64,000 bases of DNA from Undaria pinnatifida (GCA_012845835.1 JABAKD010000010.1:13300973-13364972), one strand, 5' to 3'. Shown: positions 42,394 through 53,560, counted from the first letter of the stretch. Made by a program: numbers and translations. The notes: generated from the sequence alone by a model not told the origin.

Positions 42394-45300
42394 GTACAGT
42401 AGTTAGTGGTGTGCTGCTGCTGTCGCTGTTGTTGCTGCTGCGAGTTGAAAGGGAGTGCTGGTTTTGCCAAGAAGTTGTGGCGATCGCGATATATTTGGGC
42501 GGGCATGCATGCGCCATTTCACGCTACCACGATCATGCCCACGCCATACTGCTGCTGTAGACTACCTGGCACCTGGTACAGATTTGGCTGTTGATATTTC
42601 GGTTATATGATACCGGTACAGAGTACGAGCAGTCAGCAGAGGCTGCATCACAACGTTACAGCATAGCAGCAGTCGGTGCTCGTACCAAGGACGCAGCCGA
42701 AACCTGAATGTAGAACCGGCGCTGCCCGTCGAGACTGCCGAGTCAACGTAGGCACATTGTCGTGCGAGGTCGCGCTCTCGTAGGCTTGCAGCTTGTGGCG
42801 GCATGCTTGCTGTTGGCGTACCCCCCGCTGACATTTTGTCTCGTCGTGTAATGTTTGCCTCGCGGTGTTGTTGTTGTGTTCATCAGTTGTGCTGTATTAA
42901 TATTAATAGTATTAATAGAGTCTTAGTCTAGACTATTAGTCTAACACCATGGTAGTACTCAAATGGCAGGATAATTTTGCCGCCGAGGTTGTTCTCGCAT
43001 TAACTCGCATACGAGTAATCAAGTCCGTGGTCACAGGACAGGCTCCAGTCACTCTGGAGCTGAGGAAGACCCCAGGGAAAAACACAAACAACCCAAGGTG
43101 GTACAGGCATATATCACAGCTGACGCAATTCATGCCTCCAACAAAAACATATAAAAGCGAAATCGGGAGTCAGTCTACGATGTGCCAGGTCCATACCGGT
43201 GCATACGTCTCATTACTCACGCCTGGAGAAACCGACTATACCGCTTGCCACCCAAGAAAGACTACTCGTACCACGTATGTATTACACGTAGTATCTATCA
43301 CTACGCATACGCACGACAGACGCAAGTCAATTGGACAAAAGAAACAAAGAAAAGAAAAGAAGATAAAGGAAAGGAAAGAAGAGAGAAAAAAACGAAACAA
43401 AAAAACTAGAAAACTGAAAAAGGAAAAAGAAAAGAAAAGAAGAGAAAAAGACAAGAAAAGCAAGAAAAGACGAAAAGACTACCTGGTAGACAAGAAGAAG
43501 CAAGGAGAGGAAAAGAGAAGAAAAAAAAGAAAAAATGTCACACTAGCAGACCCTAGGAACGGCTAAAGACGGCATTGGGCTCATAGAGGGTATCAAGTGC
43601 ATCATCAATTAGAACTTTGCAGCGTTAGGCCATTTCTTACACAGTTGGATTCCGCCAGTCGAAAACGGCTCTTTTCGACTGGACGTTTTTTCGACTGGAT
43701 TCTTCTGGTCCTTCTTCTTATCGTCAGTCGAGTCGATTATATAGTTTTTGTGCTCTTCCTAGAGGCGGTTGGTGTGAGGGAGTACTGCTGTACGTCAGTC
43801 GAAATCGGTTGGCAGCTCTGTGCTTCGCCCTTTCTCCGCGAGCAACGGCTCGACGAACCCTCGTCCCAGCGAGTTGGTGGCTTTGAGCTTAGCAGAAAAC
43901 CGCCAAAGCTATGTTCATGGAGTTGCATTCAGCCGAGAGACGCCAAAGCTACAGCAGGCGCAGCCGTTGTTGGCAGCATGGGATCGATACCGCGCGCTGC
44001 TGTCGTCGTGTGATACACGCTGCTGGCAAGCGGAACTAGGACTGCGCCTCGCTGACTTGCGGCGGGAAGCAACAGCAGTGATAGCCAAGTCAGCGTCAGC
44101 GCCTTGTATGATACTGCAAGGTGGTACCTGGTATGGGTGTGTGGGCGTGTGGCCGTATATGGGTGTGTGTTTGGTGGTGGGATGAGCGATGCGATCGGTT
44201 AAAAAAACACATGTTAAGCTTTTTGAGCTGAATTTTTCGACTGGATCCGCCAGTCCGAATTCTCAGTGAAAAAAAGTTAAGTCGAAAAAGGCTTTAGCGA
44301 CTGTGTAAGAAAGCCCGATTTGGGCTTCAGTCGAAAAAAGCCGTTTTCGACTGACAAATCCGACTGTATAAAAAATGGCATCTTAGGACCACGGGGATTG
44401 CTCTCGATACAGCGTTAAGACCATGGAGATCGCTTTTCGGAACACAGCACGAGTACAGGTCTATAGCACCTGGTGTGTGTCTGGGTTTGGGTGTATCGGA
44501 TGCAGCAGTGTCTTAAGAAGCGGTGTTGCGCCGACCAGGCAGCAGCAGAGCGTACACCGCTGCAATGCCACTTGTAGGTTGCTGCTGTCGTAGTTATGTG
44601 TTCCTTTCTGTTCGGTAGTATATCAAAGCACCAGCACTTTCTCTGAGGTTTACCGGTGGCACGGTTTCGACTGCTACCGCTTTGATCGCTGCTGCTGCCG
44701 CTTTTGTGGGTATTGCGCAACATGGATCGGCCAGGTCCTCTCCGTGAGGTGTACAATGTCGAACTGGTGTCCTTTCTTTATACCTACCTTTCTTCCTTAC
44801 GATATTAGAACAAGCTGACCGACTGAATCGATGCCATAGATTAAATCTACAGCGGTAAATATATAACTTATTCATATATCACAACTATTGTAGTAGTAGA
44901 GGAGGATACACAAATAGAGCTACGTACGGGGCTTAAACATCCCAGGACGACGTTCCCAACACGTTGACAAGAACAACGACAACGACAATGTTATCGTTAC
45001 GTTTTGTATGCGGACACTATGTATGATAATATCAGCATATTCTCATCACGCTTCACCGCCGCTTCTTGCTCCGCGCCGGCCAGGAATCACCGCCGCGCCA
45101 CCAGCCCCCAGGCGCATCAAGACCGTACTGAGGGTTCGCCCGCTGGAGCCGAGCGCCGGCCGCTTGTCCCTTAGCGTGGTGGGCGCGAAGACGGTGATGA
45201 CCATCAATCCGATCGTTAAGACTGGAGCAATCTCGAACATCTTCAAGTACGGGAAGGTCTTGGACGAGACAGTGCCGCAGGTACGTACGCGCGGGTAGCG

Positions 45301-48300
45301 TGTGTTCGTGTTGTAAGGCGGCAATTTGAGCGAGAGGCGCGCGTGTAAACCTTATTAATAGTAAGTACTACGAGTACAGCAGTGTTTGCTTTGTTCCTAG
45401 GTGTTCGATAAACTTGGCTCCGTAGTTCGTGTTCCCGCGACACCGGTCAAGGTGGCCAGCGAGCGTGCGTCTGGTATATCGCGTGGTCGCTGCTACGGTC
45501 GATTCGGACGTTGTTTGCTTCAGCGCTCTACCTACCTTCCTGCCTGCGTACCTATCTGCCCCACTCGCTGTTACCGGCGAGGAATTGATGCTGACTAGGG
45601 TCCATGGTCGTACGATTACGGTTACGCATGAAATGATTGCACTTTCCCCCGGCATTTTAGAGATACGAGGAGCAATGGTCTTACAGAATACGGCCATACT
45701 TGACAAATGCTTACCAACACACCGATGCGAGGGTCAATGGTCCTAAGGACTACGACCACGCATTATGTGATTACACCCTCCCACACAAAGTGCTACGAGC
45801 AGAACTGGGAATGTACCCACTCGGAACAAATAGAGACGTGAGAAAGTTGAAATGACAATATAAAGTAAAAAATATGCCAACAAAATCATTGCCAGCAATA
45901 GCTCATGGGGTTGTCTGAAAGAAAGTAACGGGAGGACGAGCTGGAACATGGTGGGATGGCGTAATCGAAAAAGTATGGAGGGACGCAGGAGGACACCGAG
46001 AAGATATGCCGTTCTTGGAGAAGTTTGGGTGGTACAAGGCATATGAAATGTATTGATAGAAATCCGCCTCACATGTGGTTCTTAGTAGAATGTAGCTCGG
46101 TCTTCTTGCGACTCGCCGAAAACCTCACGGCGCTTCGCGCTTGGTGCTCGCCATGTCTGCCTGGTCGGTGAAATCCCGACATGCTCCGTCCCGACATTGT
46201 AGGGGTGTGAGGGTCCATGGTTATGCATGGAATGGGCACCCCACCCCCTCCTCCCTCAGTAATCAATAGAAGCCGTCATGCATGACAAGGAAGTAAGCGA
46301 AAAAAAATCTGCGTTGTCGACCGAAAGCCCCCATGCGCTCTCTCCTGGCATTGCAGGAATGCGAGGGTATATGATCTTTGGACTACACCATGGAAGACAA
46401 GATTACACGCACCATCCTATCAGCAGCTCACTCTTCATGCAACACGCCAAACATCTCATGGCGTTTTAGCATTAGTGCAAGCAGTTTTTGCCTATAGTCG
46501 GTGAAATCCCGACATGCTCCGCCCCGGCACTGTGGGGATGCGAGGGTCTATGATCAAATACGACTACGGCTGCATGACATGATTGCACCCACCCCCCCCC
46601 TGCTCCCATTGGCCCACCAGGAAAGTGTCTTCGATGAAACCGCCAAGCCTCTGGTAGACGACCTACTTCAAGGGTCGGGCAAGAACGGCCTGGTCATGGC
46701 GTACGGCGCAACGAATGCCGGCAAGACCCACACCATCATGGGCGCGCGAGACGAGAACGACGGTATCCTTCCCCGTACCCTAGCCGCGGTGTACGAAGGA
46801 ATAACGCAGGGGCCATCTAGTGGAAACCCGGACGACATCCCCGACGGCGGTGGTAGGGAGGAAGCAGGGCGGAGGAACCCGCCCAGGCGCGTGAACTTTC
46901 GTGTGGCGGAAGTGTATACCAACAAGGCGTACGACTTGCTTCGCGACGAGCAGGAGAGAGGGCCGCCGCTGGCCTTTAAGTGGTTCAACGGCGAGGACAA
47001 GGTAGAAGGGTTGAGCGACCACTATCCCGAGGATTTGTCCGCGGCCCTGAAGCTTGTGAAAAAGGCAAGGAGCCGGGCGCCGATCTCGGCGACGGCCCTT
47101 AACGCCACCTCCAGCCGCGGGCATACAATTTGGATGATAGAGGTGCAGCGGGGCGACGGGCGTGACAAGTTTTCTGCTGCGGATGGCCGCGCTGGTGGCG
47201 CCGGTGGCAGAGGTGGTAGTGGCTTTGGCGCCGCACAACAACGCCCGGCGCCCCGCAACCCGATGATGTGGATTGTGGACCTGGCCGGTAGCGAACGGAC
47301 CGACCGGTCGCTGTCGAAGGACGGTGAGACGTCCAAGATCAACTCGGACATCACCGACTTGTTTCGGTGCTTCAAACAGGTGGAGGCCGGGTCCCAACAC
47401 GTAACGTTCCGCACGCGAACGTTGACGCGCATGTTGAAGAATGTGATCGTGAGGAGCGCGGACTCGGCGGACCCGCGCATGAACTGCGTCATGGTCGTGA
47501 ACGTGAACCCGGCCGCGTCGGAGTACAGCGAGACCCAGAAAGTTCTGAACAATGCCCTGATTTCGATGAAGGTGCGCACTGTGCCCGAGCCCCCTCGGGC
47601 CGGCCTCGGCTCGAACTTGACCATGTACGGCCTGAACGGACACCTTCTCAGGAAGCGCCCGAAAATTACCGGCGGAGGCATTGTGGTGTCGGAGGGGATG
47701 GGGGCGGAAGATTGTGTCCCCTTGTGCTTGGAGTCTGTCTCCGGCAAGGGTAAGGATAGGCAATTGGCGGTCGTGGAGCAGTCTGGGCGAAGGCGCGTAG
47801 GGAGCGCTCGGCGCGCCACGATGTCGCGGAACGAGCAGGCGCGCGTCATCGAGGAGCAGGGCCGGGATGTCGCGAGACTGGAGGCCGAGGTTGCTGAACT
47901 GCGGAAGGAGATGGAGGAGATGCAAGAGTCCGTGTGGGAAGAGGCACAAGCGGAGTTCGATCCTCTGTTAGTTGATCTTGAGGTCAGTTAACAACGGAGT
48001 TGTGTTTTACCGGTCTGTCGGTTGGTTGGTCGGTCGGTTCGTAGTTGCCGCGAGAAATCAACCCACGGCGGCGCCTGTGTGTTGACGAGTGGGTGTTTTT
48101 TTTTTTCGATGTTTTGGGCGACCGATTGCACTCATGCTTTGACTTGGGTCGCGTTGTGTGTTTGACTGCGTTTAGTTCGGGTTGTAGTCATCACGAACCG
48201 CGCGACCGATACGGTGACAATCGAGAACCATCGCGCTTCTTCTCCAAAGTAAGCCCCCCCTCCCCCCCGCCCCCCCCTGCTGATGCTCTTTGCGTGCTGC

Positions 48301-51300
48301 CGTCGTTTCGATCGGCCGATCGCATATATTACAGCAGCATCACGCCAGTACGTTTTCATGTTCCGCCGCTTAAAAACCCCGTCATGAGATCATCAATCAT
48401 TTTAGAACCCGCTCATCTTTATCGGACACTCAATGCATTGGAATTAGTGTAGAGGTTTGTTGCGTTGGTGAAAAGGTTAGTCACGCTGCCTTTCTGCGAT
48501 AGCGCGCTGAAGAGTAAAGTTTGTGTTTTCCCGCGACCACTGAATGCGCTCGCCCCCCCCCGTCCCTCCCCGCTGGTCCGCGAAGGCTGCTCTCGCCAAG
48601 TCGCGTGCGAATGAGAGCGACCTGCGCTTGAAGTTAGACAGGCAGGACCCGGTCGGCGCCAGCGCGAGAGCGGCGGTGGCGCAGAGCGCCAGGAAGCAGG
48701 CAGCGAAGCAGGCCCAGACTCTGAGCACCCAACTCACAGAGAACGTACAAGAGGCGGAGGATGAGACCCGTCGGGAGGCCGAGAAGAGGGCCTGCGCCGA
48801 GAAGGCTCTAGCCACGGCCCTTGCGGAGAAAGAGGCTGGTGCTGCTCGTGCTGCTGAGGAGCTCGCTGTTCGGGCTGCGAGCGAGGCTGCTGTGAGGGAG
48901 GAATTGGCGCGGAGTGAGGATAGGGTGGTGCGGCTTGAGGCGGATTTGGCTCGGGTGGAAGCTGTCGTTGTTGCGGAGAAGGCCCGCGCTGATGAGTTGG
49001 AGGCGAGAAATGCTGGGCTGGTGGATCAGCTGAACGCTGCGGTGGAAGAGATTGGCCGGCTTCAAGGTGGGAAGGGGAGCGGTGGTTTGTTTTGCGAGCT
49101 GTTGCGGAGAAGGGTCGGGGGGCTTTCAGGGTCTTGCGGTCGTCGTGCCTCTTTTAGTACGAAATTGGCTGTGAGGCCGTTTGCGCCGATGCTCTCGCTG
49201 TGCGGTATTGACAGGAAGTCAACCGACTCCGTTGTCGCTCGGTGTTGGCTTGTGAACGTTTTTTTTAGGGGTCAAAGTACAACGACTAAACCTTTCAGAA
49301 GAGCGGTCTCGCCGACTCTCTAGGGTGCGCGGTCTTCGATACGAGTAGTATCATGCTGCAAGCGTGCTGTTGTGCACTTGCTCACAAGATAGTTTTGGAA
49401 TCAACAGCAGTGTCATTCCTCTCTCCCTTAAACGCCGGATTGCTACGATACACATGGTCGACCTTGCAGTGCTCTTTTTTATCACCCTTGTGGCGTCGAA
49501 AGTCCCCAAAGGGTTCACTCTTTCGCTACTGCCAAAACGACACTATTTCCAAGCAGAAATTGTGCCGAAAACTTTGGTGTGGTTGAAAACCAGAGGCTAG
49601 CCCTTTTGACTACTGCAAAAGTTATCCCAAGTTTGACTCCCAAGGGTTTTGTCCCCAAAACGTCGAGCGCAATTCTTAAGGGGGCTACACTTTCGTCGGT
49701 GACCTATCGTGCGAACCCCGGCACACACTTTCTTACCCTTCTTTTCCCCTCGACCTCCTTTGTAACATTTATTTTGTACTTCGATTGCCCTCTTTTTTTT
49801 ATCGACGCCTGGTGCCCTGCGGTTCATGCCACCGAACGACGGCGAGCAGAGGAGGTCGCCACCCTCCCCCTCCCTTCCTCTCCCCACGATCCTTATTTTT
49901 TCGCTTTTCCGTCCCTCGAGTACCTTATCAGGTATTCTTCTGTTTATCGAACTGTGCTTCACCCGCGTTTAGCACCGCAAGAGGACGAGCAGCAGAGACG
50001 GCCGTCAGCTACCCTTCCTCTCCCTTCGATATCTAGTTATATGTTTTTTCGTACCCTCACTCACAGTATATATACCGAATATTGTTTTTATCGACGTGGT
50101 GACCTGCGTGCGCATCGCCGGCCGGCGAGCAGAGGCGGTCGCCACGCTCCCCTTCCCGTTCTTTCTTTTTATTTGCCCTCGACCTCTACTGACATGTTGT
50201 CGCCCCTTGATTGGGGCGCAATTTGTGTAAACGCGTGATGCCGCCCAGCACGTTGTTGTTGTTGTTCTCTTGTTGTTCTCACACTAGCTCGCATAATCAA
50301 GTCCGTGGTCACAGGACACGTTCCAGTCACTCTCAAATGGAAGAATACCCCAGTGCAAAATGAAAAGCAAAAAACGTGGTACATGTTTATATCATAGCTG
50401 GAGCAAGTTGTACATCTGCCAATAACGCCGCCAGACAGCAACCAGCAGGGGCGATCGCCACCCTCCCCTTCCATTTTTTTGCCTGTCATTTGCCCCCCCC
50501 CCCCCCCCCCCCCCCCCCCGACCTCTACTTCCCCCCTCTTGAAAAAAATAAATATATATAGATAATGGTTGGCCTCGGTTGACACCGACGCTGTAAAACA
50601 TTTCATGTACATTGGGGTTGGCGTTGGTTGGCAACGACGCTGTAAAACATGCCAGTCACTGCGTGAGCTAGACAACCAGGGTACCGTTTTTTTTTTTTTT
50701 TGGCGGTCACCATGATGGTTATCGAGTTATATAATATTGTGCGGGGTGGAGAACCCTAACTCCGCACAAGGGGACTGATCGCATCACGTAGTGTGAATAT
50801 GGTAAGGCACCCACGAGGCAGTGACATAGTAATACCCATTGCTGTCTCTGGAGTGGCCACACCAGAAAACAAAGTAACTCATTGGCGCTGTCATCCGTAA
50901 ACAAGAAAGTAAGCACACGGTGCCAAAGTCCGTCTTACGAGCGGTTCTTGGAAGGATGCAGTTTACTCTTCATGCGACTCGCCGAACACCTCACGGCGCT
51001 TCGCGCTTGGTGCAAGCAATGTCTGCCTGGTTGGTGCAAGCCCGATGTGCTCCGTCCCGGCATAGTAGGGATGCGAGGGTCTATCGTCATACGACTACGG
51101 CCATGCACAAACTGAGTACCCCCCCTCCCCCCCCCCACGACCTCGACTGCCATTTTTTCGTCCCTCGATTTCCGTATTTATCGACCCGTGTTTCTTTGTG
51201 TTTTACGCCACCGGACGGTGATGGCGAGCAGAGGCAGTCGCCGCCGAGGAGAAGGCGGAGATGGACACCGTCCAGATGAATGTGTCCGCGTCGTCCCACT

Positions 51301-53244
51301 GCCTCGAGGACTTTGAGCCCTACCATTTAGCATCAGGAGGCGCCAATCCCCCGGTAGCCTTGTTCTCGCCTCCGAAAGAAGCCGGGGCCTCCACCGGATG
51401 GAGGAAGGGCGGGCGCAGCATCAGCAGCAGCGGCAGCAATAACAGCATCGGCGCCGCTCTCGGTGGTCGCGAAAGTGGTAGCGGTGACGATGGCGGCAGT
51501 GGCGGAAACGGTGAGGCACCCCCTCGCCGAACTAGGGCTACCCGCGCCCACCCCAGCGGGTCTTCCGCCCGCAGCGTCAGCTTCGGGCGGGGATCGAGGG
51601 GAGACCGAGTCCGGGCGCGGGCGTCGTTGGCAAACTCTCGTTCTGTTCAGGACGGTGGTGGCTGCAACGAGGGCGGCGGCGGTGTTGGGGGGGGCGGTAG
51701 AAACGGTGACAACGGTGAAGGCAGCCGCAGCAGAGTGAGCGAGGCTTCGGTTTCGAACCCCGAGGTGGTTGTCGCCGACGGTGATGGTGATGGTGATGGT
51801 GGAGGACGCAGCCGTGAAAACGGTCAGCCCAGTGGCGAAGAGGAAGTTGATGGTGAGGGGAGGAGGGAGGAGAAGGAGGAGGAGGAGGAGGAAGGGCATA
51901 CGGAGAAAGCGGGCGTGAAAATGGACGAAAAGGGAGCGGAAAGAGGCGGAGTAGCACCCTCCGCCGGTGACCCAAACGCTGTGGAACAAGAGGAGGGGGA
52001 CGAGGGGGAGTTGGGCCGCAAGGGTGGACGGCCCAAGAGGCGCGGCATAAGGTCGAAAAAATTGAGGCTCCGGGTCCGAAAGCCGCTCGGCAACATCCAG
52101 CCGACGGACGGCAGCGCTAGCGGAGTTCAAGCGACGGCAGCGGCCGACGGTAAGGATAGAAAGAAAAGGATGCGCACAGGTGGTGCTGGCGACTGTGGGA
52201 GGGAGGACGAGGAGGAGGAAAAGGCGGTGGGGTTCAAAGTGAAGCGGGACGATGATAGCAGTGAAAGCAGCCGCAGTATGTCAAGAAAGGAGACCCGTCG
52301 ATGCAAAGCGGCAAGGTGCGATTGCGAAATTGTTGTTTCAGGGTGACAGGCTGGGCGTCCTGGGTGCTGTTTGCTGTGATCGTCGTTGTTCTCAGTTTGT
52401 CTGTGATCCCGCTAGTTTTTTTGTTTTCAGAGTACAGGAGCAGACAACAGTCGACCCTAGGGTAGGTACAGCTCTTCAGCAGCTGTCGCGGGTAGTGTGC
52501 ACCATGAGCTAAACCAGCAAACAAAACGTGCCCTTATTGCTCTTGCTGTAGGTGTCGCCGGTGTTGTACTCATGTTACCCGTGGTGCCTCCCTCCGCTCC
52601 CCCCCCCCCCCCCTCATTACATACCTGTAACGATCTCTGAATACCTTACCCCTAACCCCACGAACGTGTCACACGGTGTTGATATTTTTGCACACATCAG
52701 ACAGATAAGGCCCCCATGTAATGCTTTGGCTATCTCTGGGTATATAATTTCTTGATTTATGTGATCTGTACGATCTAGATCAGGTTTGCCAAGTGCGATG
52801 TGTATGACACGGCTGTTGCGCACATGTTGACCGGGTGGAATCTGCATGATACCGCTCTTGCACAACATTCCACACCGGCAACAACAGTAGAGGTCGCTCT
52901 ATAGTGCCGGTTACCCTCTATAGTGCCTGTGAAATGATGGACACAACCAGTAGTGGCGGTATGCGGAGTAGTGCCGGTTGCCTATATAGTGCCGGTATTT
53001 CAGGCGCTCTAGCGGCAACCGGCACTGTAGAGGGATCACTGCTGTATAGGATCTATGATAGATGATCTTGACCGTGACCTATCGGACGTGTGCGTTGTTG
53101 TGCTGTCCGGGCAGGGAAAAGGCGATGCTCTCGAAGCCATCGCCAGAGGTGGTGACGCTGACCGAGAAGCAAGCAGCTCTTGTGGATTTGTCCAACAAGC
53201 TCGTCAAGACCAGGCGTTCCGGCCGCAGAAGGGGGCATCAGTAA
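41874..53244 (+). CDS. Kinesin-6-like motor protein (7 exons, about 1,260 aa)
   Basis: Microtubule-dependent ATPase motor. Exons: 41874-42393, 45084-45280, 46621-47982, 48586-49066, 51232-52315, 52431-52465, about 53137-53244. Order: an acidic and Ser-rich N-terminal extension (residues 1-~175), a motor domain (~185-555), a coiled coil (~660-850), and a Gly/Ser/Glu-rich tail with basic clusters. The motor shows RIKTVLRVRPL, P-loop GATNAGKT (~268-275), switch I SSRGH (~403-407) and switch II DLAGSE (~459-464). The P-loop form and ERTDR after switch II resemble KIF20/KIF23 (kinesin-6, cytokinesis motors), but the subfamily needs a tree. All internal junctions are phase-consistent; the last two exon borders are uncertain. 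Switch I has Gly where most kinesins have Ser. Confidence 0.88.
43330..43545. repeat. Polypurine tract
   Basis: About 215 bp of A/G on the plus strand (AAGAAAAGAAGATAAAGGAA), in kinesin intron 1. Confidence 0.85.
43629..44379. mobile_element. CAGTCGAAAA TIR element, copy 3
   Basis: GCCATTTCTTACACAGT at the left and AATCCGACTGTATAAAAAATGGC (inverted) at the right, with the same interior as copies 1 and 2. In kinesin intron 1. Superfamily not recognised. Confidence 0.78.
45084..45280 (+). CDS. Kinesin exon 2 (start of motor)
   Basis: Encodes RRIKTVLRVRPLEP, strand beta-1 of the motor, to KVLDETVPQ. Acceptor gcgccggccag (phase 1); an acceptor at 45035 is also phase 1 and would add 16 residues. 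Donor CAG|GTACGT, phase 0. Confidence 0.88.
45585..45790 (+). mobile_element. SINE-like fragments
   Basis: Two or three diverged pieces of the 3' block (AGGGTCCATGGTCGTACGAT; GCGAGGGTCAATGGTCCTAA) just before the LINE fragment in kinesin intron 2. Confidence 0.5.
45785..46050 (+). mobile_element. LINE internal fragment in kinesin intron 2
   Basis: Encodes VLRAELGMYPL, a broken continuation, GGRAGTWWDGVIEKVW and LEKFGWYKAYE, colinear with the LINE at 25.5-25.8 kb. Contains in-frame stops. Confidence 0.72.
46085..46260 (+). mobile_element. SINE-like fragment
   Basis: Contains GACTCGCCGAAAACCTCACG, CTGCCTGGTCGGTGAAATCC and GTGAGGGTCCATGGTTATGC, matching the 50.9-51.1 kb copy, then a C-rich stretch. 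Confidence 0.65.
46480..46602 (+). mobile_element. SINE-like fragment abutting kinesin exon 3
   Basis: GTCGGTGAAATCCCGACATG...GCGAGGGTCTATGATCAAAT...CATGATTGCACCC then a C-run ending about 20 bp before the exon 3 acceptor. The C-tail forms part of the polypyrimidine tract. Confidence 0.65.
46621..47982 (+). CDS. Kinesin exon 3 (motor core)
   Basis: 454 codons, acceptor ggcccaccag, donor GAG|GTCAGT, phase 0 at both ends. Holds VMAYGATNAGKTHTIMG, SSRGH, VDLAGSERTDRS, FRTRTLTRMLKNVI, and the start of the coiled coil (EAEVAELRKEMEEM). The Gly/Ser-rich insert before switch II is longer than in most kinesins. Confidence 0.93.
48586..49066 (+). CDS. Kinesin exon 4 (coiled coil)
   Basis: Acceptor ggtccgcgaag after a C-rich tract, phase 0; donor CAAG|GTGGGA, phase 1. 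Heptad-like Ala/Glu/Arg-rich sequence such as AAEELAVRAASEAAVREEL predicts a long coiled coil, the usual dimerisation stalk. Confidence 0.85.
50604..51137 (+). mobile_element. C-tailed SINE-like repeat, near full length
   Basis: Plus-strand copy of the family at 6667-7213, with the shared blocks CTCGCCGAACACCTCACGGC and ATGCGAGGGTCTATCGTCAT, ending CAAACTGAGTAC and a C-run. Lies in kinesin intron 4, 95 bp before exon 5. Confidence 0.72.
51232..52315 (+). CDS. Kinesin exon 5 (tail)
   Basis: Phase 1 acceptor gcgagcag completes a Glu codon, giving GRLQ-E-AVAAEEKAEMD. A long Gly/Ser/Glu-rich, probably disordered tail with a basic cluster (KRRGIRSKKLRLRVRK) that could be nuclear-localising. Donor GCAAG|GTGCGA, phase 2. 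Confidence 0.78.
52431..52465 (+). CDS. Kinesin exon 6 (micro-exon)
   Basis: Strong acceptor ttgttttcag, phase 2, encoding VQEQTTVDPR. Two donors are possible: AGG|GTAGGT (ends 52461, phase 0) or GTAG|GTACAG (ends 52465, phase 1). Confidence 0.6.
52752..52880 (+). repeat. GATC-rich interspersed repeat, copy 5
   Basis: Diverged: GATCTGTACGATCTAGATCA, TTGACCGGGTGGAATCTGCA and CTTGCACAACATTCCACACC. In kinesin intron 6. Confidence 0.5.
52885..53041. mobile_element. Short TIR element (TAGTGCCGG family), copy 2
   Basis: CAGTAGAGGTCGCTCTATAGTG at the left against CAGTGATCCCTCTACAGTG inverted at the right; 157 bp. In kinesin intron 6. Confidence 0.6.
53137..53244 (+). CDS. Kinesin exon 7 (C-terminus)
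   Basis: Encodes PSPEVVTLTEKQAALVDLSN and ends KTRRSGRRRGHQ then TAA at 53242. Acceptors at 53136 (phase 0) or 53146 (phase 1) each fit one of the exon 6 donors; the sequence does not decide between them. Confidence 0.65.
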   Translation, partial: PSPEVVTLTEKQAALVDLSNKLVKTRRSGRRRGHQ

Positions 53245-53344
53245 GATGGACCTGGGTAGTAGCGGGTGAGGTATCACGGTACGGACAACGCTTAGGCTGT
53301 TTGGAGCGTGATGGGGTAGGTTTCGACCGCTCGCGAGAAGGAGT

Positions 53345-53560
53345 TGAACAAAGGTCGGAAGGAAGTTGAGAGGCAGGTCGCACGAAGGTCATAGTAAGGG
53401 TGGACGGAGGTCGAACAAAGGTCGAATGAAGGTTAGACAAAGGTCGTGCGAAGGTTGAACAGAAGGTCGAACAAAGGTTGAACGGAGAACCGAGCGAAGA
53501 TGAAAAGAAGGTCGGGAGAAGATCAAAGGATGGTTGCACGAAGGTCGAGCGAAGGGTGTG
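53345..53560. repeat. GAAGGTCGAACAAAG minisatellite
   Basis: 10-12 bp units of AAGGTCGAAC type start about 100 bp after the kinesin stop. Confidence 0.8.

Larger units (their letters stand above)
42394..51231 (+). other. Kinesin introns 1-4
   Basis: Intron 1 (42394-45083) holds TIR copy 3 and the polypurine tract. Intron 2 (45281-46620) holds LINE and SINE-like fragments. Intron 3 (47983-48585) has nothing notable. Intron 4 (49067-51231) has the SINE-like copy, a ~32-C run near 50490-50520 and diverged ~120-150 bp repeats with GAGCAGAGGCGGTCGCCA at 49840-50160. Confidence 0.7.

Noticed and set aside
46780-47949. 389-codon open frame on the minus strand
   Set aside because: Antisense shadow of kinesin exon 3; GC-rich coding sequence keeps the opposite frame open. 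The sense strand has all the kinesin motifs.
51333-52130. 265-codon minus-strand frame opposite kinesin exon 5
   Set aside because: Low-complexity Ser/Thr/Ala product that mirrors the Gly/Ser/Glu-rich tail; no motif.
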